NCBI RefSeq assembly: GCF_000014425.1 | Contig: NC_008530.1 | Location: 930,001 to 994,000 of the forward strand | Reading direction: 5' to 3' | From: Lactobacillus gasseri ATCC 33323 = JCM 1131 | GTDB taxonomy: Bacteria > Bacillota > Bacilli > Lactobacillales > Lactobacillaceae | Length of the DNA stretch: 64,000 bases | Shown: one piece after another, positions 60,464 to 64,000 of the stretch | Layout of the letters: each line of letters opens with the position of its first letter | Numbering within the stretch: position 1 is the stretch's first letter | Translations under genes and position numbers: made by a program | Notes under the pieces: generated by a model | Databases searched by the model: none | Seen by the model: only the letters and a program-made list of their open reading frames with translations | Told to the model about the DNA's origin: nothing

Positions 60464-61512
60464 ATGCAATATCAAAAACTAGGTAAATCAGATTTAAATG
60501 TTTCTCAATTTGCATTGGGATGCATGGGCTTTGGTAAGGGAAGTGGCAGTAACGTCAATGACCGTTCATGGACAGTAGGACAAGAACAGGCAAATGAAGT
60601 AATTAAATGAGCACTTGATTTAGGCGTTAACTTTTTTTGATACTGCTCCAGCTTATCAAGATGGTACTAGTGAAAGAATTTTAGGTGCAGCAATAAATAA
60701 ACTCACTAGCAGAGATAAAGTCACAATTGCAACTAAGTTTGCCACTAGAACACCATAAGAAATTAAAGATAAGGTCTCTGGAAAAGATCATGTTCTAAAC
60801 TCTTTGAATCCAAGTCTTAAAAATCTAGAAACAGACTATGTAGATTTATATATCTATCATATTTGGAATTGGCTAACTCCCATGGAAGAAATTGCAGAAG
60901 GCTTAGCTGAAAGCAGTAAAAAGTGGTAAAGTTCGCTATCTTGGAATTTCTAATGCTTACGCCTGGCAAATTGCTCAAATGAATGATTATATGAAAGAAC
61001 ATAATTATCCGCAATTTGTTTCAATTCAGGATCATTACAATCTTATTTATCGCGAAGATGAACGTGAATTATTTACCTTCGCACATGAAAATAACTTAGG
61101 ACTAACGCCTTATAGTCCCTTAGCTAGTGGTCGTTTAGCCCATCCGTTTGGAACACAAATTACTAGAAGAAAGCAAGATCTTTTTTCAGAAAAAGATAAG
61201 TATGGTAAAACTGTCGATATTGATCGTCCAATTATCGATGAAGTAGAAAAAATAGCTCAAAATCATAATATTTCAATGGCTGCAGTTGCTCTTGCATGGC
61301 TTAAAACTAAAGTAAATGCTCTGATTGTTGGGGCTACAAAAGTGCATCACTTAGATGCTTTAGAAGAAGCTATCAAGTTTAATTTAAGTAAAGATGAAGT
61401 TCAGGCTCTAGAAGATCCATACAGAGCACATGATCTAGAAGGCGTGATGGCTGACAATCGTGACCGTGAACATAACTGGACGCAGTATTTAGCTAAGAGT
61501 GCTGAGAAATAG
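60464..61512 (+). pseudogene. Aldo-keto reductase (YhdN/Tas-like), multiply inactivated
   Basis: AAGGATG precedes ATG 60464 (MQYQKLGKSDLNVSQFALG). Lesions in order: TGA near 60608 (probably a Trp codon), an extra T in a run of seven near 60635 before DTAPAYQDGTSERIL, TAA near 60757 (in TRTP-EIKDK), and an extra A near 60908 before AVKSGKVRYLGISNAYAW. From there the frame is open to 61512 (NLGLTPYSPLASGRLAHPFG). Four independent lesions establish it as dead. An intact, only distantly similar AKR follows. Confidence 0.9.
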
Positions 61513-61583
61513 TCCCATATATTTTATTTATTACTTTACTAGCACTAGAATGAAACTGATAGATAAAAAGGGAGGACTATACT

Positions 61584-62459
61584 ATGACAGAAGTTCCAAC
61601 AATTACATTAAATGACGGTAATAAGATGCCACAAGTAGGGTTAGGCGTTTTTAGAATTCCAGATCATGATAAGGCAAGACAAACAGTAGAAATGGCTTTG
61701 GCAAACGGGTATCGAATGATCGATACTGCTGAAGCATACGATAACCAAATTGCAGTTGGAGAAGCTATTGCAGAGAGTGCTGTTAATCGGGATGATATCT
61801 TTTTAACTACTAAGATTTGGGTTTCAAATATGTCATTTGAAAAAGCTACCAAGGCGATTGATCATGACTTAAAAGAATTAGGTACAGATTACATCGATTT
61901 AGTATTACTTCACCAACCATACGGTGACACTTTCGGTGCTTGGAATGCTTTAGAAGCTGCTAAGAGTGCAGGTAAAATCCGTTCAATTGGCCTATCAAAC
62001 TTTTATCCTGACCAATATATGAACTTAGAATTAGCTCATGAAGACAAGCCTGCAATTAACCAAATTGAGATTAGTCCTTGGTTCCAGCAAGCTAATGATG
62101 TTAAATTCTTCCAAGGAAGAAATGTTGCTGTTGAAGCTTGGGCACAATTTGCAAACGGCAAACATGATATTTTTAATAATAAAGTTTTGACAGAAATTGC
62201 TGAAACCCACCATAAAACTGTTGGACAAGTTATCTTACGTTGGTTAACTCAAAAGAGTATTATTGTTATTCCAAAGGCTGTTCATGATGAACATCAAAAA
62301 GAAAACATTAATATCTTTGACTTTGAATTAACACAAGATGAAATGGCGAAGATTGGGGAACTAGACAAGGGTGAAAGTCAATTCTTCGATCACCGTGATC
62401 CTGCTGCTATTGACGATATTTTTGGCGAGAGTTTAAAACAACTTCGTGATTCAGAATAA
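61584..62459 (+). CDS. Aldo-keto reductase (AKR5-like)
   Basis: A 291-residue enzyme with GGGAGG before the ATG. The tetrad is Asp47 and Tyr52 (DTAEAYDNQ), Lys77 (LTTKIWV) and His110 (LLHQPYG). The NADPH-binding end reads IVIPKAVHDEHQKEN. It reduces aldehydes or ketones with NADPH; the substrate is unknown. It resembles the AKR at 37093 in length and motifs and probably compensates for the lost AKR next door. Confidence 0.9.
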   Translation: MTEVPTITLNDGNKMPQVGLGVFRIPDHDKARQTVEMALANGYRMIDTAEAYDNQIAVGEAIAESAVNRDDIFLTTKIWVSNMSFEKATKAIDHDLKELGTDYIDLVLLHQPYGDTFGAWNALEAAKSAGKIRSIGLSNFYPDQYMNLELAHEDKPAINQIEISPWFQQANDVKFFQGRNVAVEAWAQFANGKHDIFNNKVLTEIAETHHKTVGQVILRWLTQKSIIVIPKAVHDEHQKENINIFDFELTQDEMAKIGELDKGESQFFDHRDPAAIDDIFGESLKQLRDSE

Positions 62460-62475
62460 TTAAGCTTTAACAAAG

Positions 62476-62512
62476 ACAAAAGAGACTAGTATTATCTAGC
62501 CTCTTTTATTTT
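62476..62512. terminator. Terminator between convergent genes
   Basis: AAAAGAG-ACTAG and CTAGC-CTCTTTT form the stem, with T-rich sequence on the plus strand. The leftward glycosylase gene ends inside it. Confidence 0.7.
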
Positions 62513-63156
62513 GTAATTATTAATTGATAATTATTTAAAAAAGTTGTTTTAAATTCTTTGGGAAGTTTGTATTTTTGATTAAACATCACAATCATTGCAT
62601 GAAAATTTTGATAGTTACGCAAAGTAAAATGATCGACATTAGCTTCTACTAACTCTTTGGCCTTTTGATAAGAGGAAGGTAAGGGACAGGCTAAGCAATC
62701 AAATAAACGCCTGGCATAAGTATCAACGACGAACTCGCCTTTTTGAATGCCATACATTAAGATCACATCTGCTGTTTCTGGACCAATTCCTTTAATGCTA
62801 AGCAGTTCAGGACGTAACTGTTCCTTAGATAATTGACGACATCTATCTAGGTCAAACTCATACTTCTGAAAGTAAGTAGCCAATCTTTTCAGTGTGGCAG
62901 CTTTTCTAGTGAAGAAGCCAGCAGAAGCAATAGCTTTTTCTAATTTATTATCGGACAGATTTAAAATATTTTCTGGCCAGAAATTCGTAGCTTGATACAG
63001 AGTTGCTAAAGCCTTATCAACATTTTTCCAATTAGTATTTTGGATCAAAATTGTTGACCAAATAACGTGCCAGTCGCTTCTTCCAGGCCACCAACCATTA
63101 GGATCTAAGTGCTCGTACATTAAGTCATAGAGTTCATTCAAATTGATCTTTTTCAT
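62506..63156 (-). CDS. HhH-GPD DNA glycosylase, endonuclease III-like without Lys or Fe-S cluster
   Basis: 216 residues from ATG 63156 (GGAGG in the leader). The helix-hairpin-helix is LLSIKGIGPETADVILMYG and the catalytic Asp is in FVVDTYARRLF. Endonuclease III has Lys where this has Glu (GPETA in place of GRKTA), so AP-lyase activity is unlikely. No C-terminal four-cysteine Fe-S motif is present. This matches the MagIII / 3-methyladenine glycosylase-like branch, which removes alkylated bases. Confidence 0.82.
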   Translation of the reverse strand: MKKINLNELYDLMYEHLDPNGWWPGRSDWHVIWSTILIQNTNWKNVDKALATLYQATNFWPENILNLSDNKLEKAIASAGFFTRKAATLKRLATYFQKYEFDLDRCRQLSKEQLRPELLSIKGIGPETADVILMYGIQKGEFVVDTYARRLFDCLACPLPSSYQKAKELVEANVDHFTLRNYQNFHAMIVMFNQKYKLPKEFKTTFLNNYQLIITK

Positions 63157-63278
63157 TATTATTCCTCCACTAACTAATTAATTATCATAATCTTAAGCAT
63201 TCAATTTAACAAAAATATGATATTTTAGGTACTAATAGATAAAATAAAAGGATAAATATAAGAAACTAGGTTTTGATA

Positions 63279-63893
63279 ATGGAAGAAAATACTAAAAAAA
63301 TGCTCGCCGGTTTACCATATCGTCCAGATACTAAAGAGTTAAGTAGAATTTCAATGAAGGCCCATCGCTTAAGCAGGGATTATAATCAAACTGCCGATGA
63401 AGATAAAGAAGTCAGAAAAGCAATTATTGATGAACTTTTTCCAGACCATGAAACAGGAGTATATTTACAAGGACCAATTGAGGTTGACTATGGAAAATTT
63501 ACTAAACTAGGTAAAAATTTCTATGCCAATTTCAACTTAACTATTTTAGATACTTGCCCTGTAACGATAGGTGATAATGTAATGTGCGGTCCAAATACCT
63601 CATTAGTAACTCCGCTTCATCCCTTATTACCTGAGCAGCGTAATGCACGTCTTCAAAAAGATGGAAAAATTGCTGATATCGAATATGGTGCTCCCATTAC
63701 AATTGGCGATAACTGCTGGTTAGCAAGTAATGTAACTGTTTGTCCCGGTGTAACTATTGGTAAGAATTGTGTTATCGGGGCAGGGAGCGTAGTAACTAAA
63801 GATATCCCAGATAATTCACTTGTCTTAGGAGTTCCAGGTCGGGTAGTAAGAAAAATCACTGAAAAGGATCGCTTAGATAATTATCCCTACTAA
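63279..63893 (+). CDS. Sugar O-acetyltransferase (maltose/galactoside acetyltransferase family)
   Basis: 204 residues from ATG 63279 (an in-frame TTG lies two codons earlier; weak ribosome site). The N-terminal Mac domain begins MLAGLPYRPDTKEL. The left-handed beta helix shows hexapeptide repeats (ITIGDNCWLASNVTV, GVTIGKNCVIGAGSVV), and the catalytic His is in TPLHPLLPEQR. It acetylates sugars such as maltose or galactosides using acetyl-CoA, probably in detoxification. Confidence 0.9.
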   Translation: MEENTKKMLAGLPYRPDTKELSRISMKAHRLSRDYNQTADEDKEVRKAIIDELFPDHETGVYLQGPIEVDYGKFTKLGKNFYANFNLTILDTCPVTIGDNVMCGPNTSLVTPLHPLLPEQRNARLQKDGKIADIEYGAPITIGDNCWLASNVTVCPGVTIGKNCVIGAGSVVTKDIPDNSLVLGVPGRVVRKITEKDRLDNYPY

Positions 63894-63912
63894 AATTTGA
63901 TATAGAATAGTC

Positions 63913-63942
63913 TTGCGAACATTTGTTTGAATGAAGTATAAT
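63913..63942 (+). promoter_or_regulatory. Promoter reading straight into a terminator
   Basis: TTGCGA (63913-63918), an 18-base spacer and a perfect TATAAT (63937-63942). Transcription would begin around 63949, at the foot of the hairpin at 63951-63989. Confidence 0.55.
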
Positions 63943-63950
63943 AGCTATGA

Positions 63951-63989
63951 AAAAAGACTGTTAAAGCATTAACTTTAGCAGTCTTTTGT
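63951..63989 (+). terminator. Rho-independent terminator at the right edge
   Basis: AAAAGACTGTTAAAG and CTTTAGCAGTCTTTT pair (one G-U) around a six-base loop. It ends transcription of the sugar acetyltransferase or acts as an attenuator for a gene beyond the window. Confidence 0.75.
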
Positions 63990-64000
63990 TCTTACTATTT

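Overview
The window is low-GC, densely coded Firmicutes DNA that looks like Lactobacillus of the L. johnsonii / L. gasseri / L. taiwanensis group. The evidence is YSIRK-type signal peptides, LPxTG-anchored mucin-binding (Mub) repeat adhesins, a choloylglycine (bile salt) hydrolase, a FLP-type Crp/Fnr regulator with Cys5 and Cys102, a water-forming NADH oxidase and a collapsed riboflavin operon. All point to a host-associated, auxotrophic gut lactobacillus. Species level is inference.

Layout. 1-1312: a cut LytTR regulator and a TMEM175-like channel, both on the minus strand. 1507-17617: a surface-adhesion island. Two sortase-anchored adhesins (one of 2817 aa built from an A-A-A-B-C-B-C-A-C repeat mosaic) and a zinc-ribbon membrane protein are flanked by two paralogous Mub-like proteins with no visible export or anchor signal; the second is frameshifted. 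17717-21876: HAD and NUDIX hydrolases, a DUF4097 protein and brnQ behind a T-box. 21886-23313: a dead ISL3-type insertion sequence. 23426-31723: small regulators and enzymes, an RspA-like dehydratase, a broken SDR, a paired ABC exporter, a cupin gene apparently starting with ATA, and bile salt hydrolase. 31847-36765: deletion scars around an intact mgtA with an M-box leader. 37093-43696: oxidoreductases and hydrolases, a TetR regulator, two palindromic operator candidates, an MFS pump behind a hairpin that hides its ribosome site, and more scars. 43875-49673: nox, then an intact-looking FMN riboswitch driving a wrecked rib operon, a WYL regulator, and a decayed ABC-2/LytTR/DUF3021 operon. 49722-53144: a metal P-type ATPase / HMA / Dps-like / FLP operon with a perfect FNR-like box upstream. 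53271-64000: acetyltransferases, MarR, RarA, Bax-inhibitor-1 family protein, aldo-keto reductases, a DNA glycosylase and a sugar acetyltransferase, mixed with pseudogenes.

The strongest general signal is genome decay. About twenty loci carry nonsense codons, indels, lost starts or internal deletions, while several regulatory RNAs (T-box, M-box, FMN riboswitch) keep recognisable consensus features. Many lesions are substitutions to stop codons or large deletions, which sequencing error does not easily explain. A few are homopolymer indels that could be sequencing error or phase variation. No tRNA, rRNA, CRISPR array or prophage was seen.
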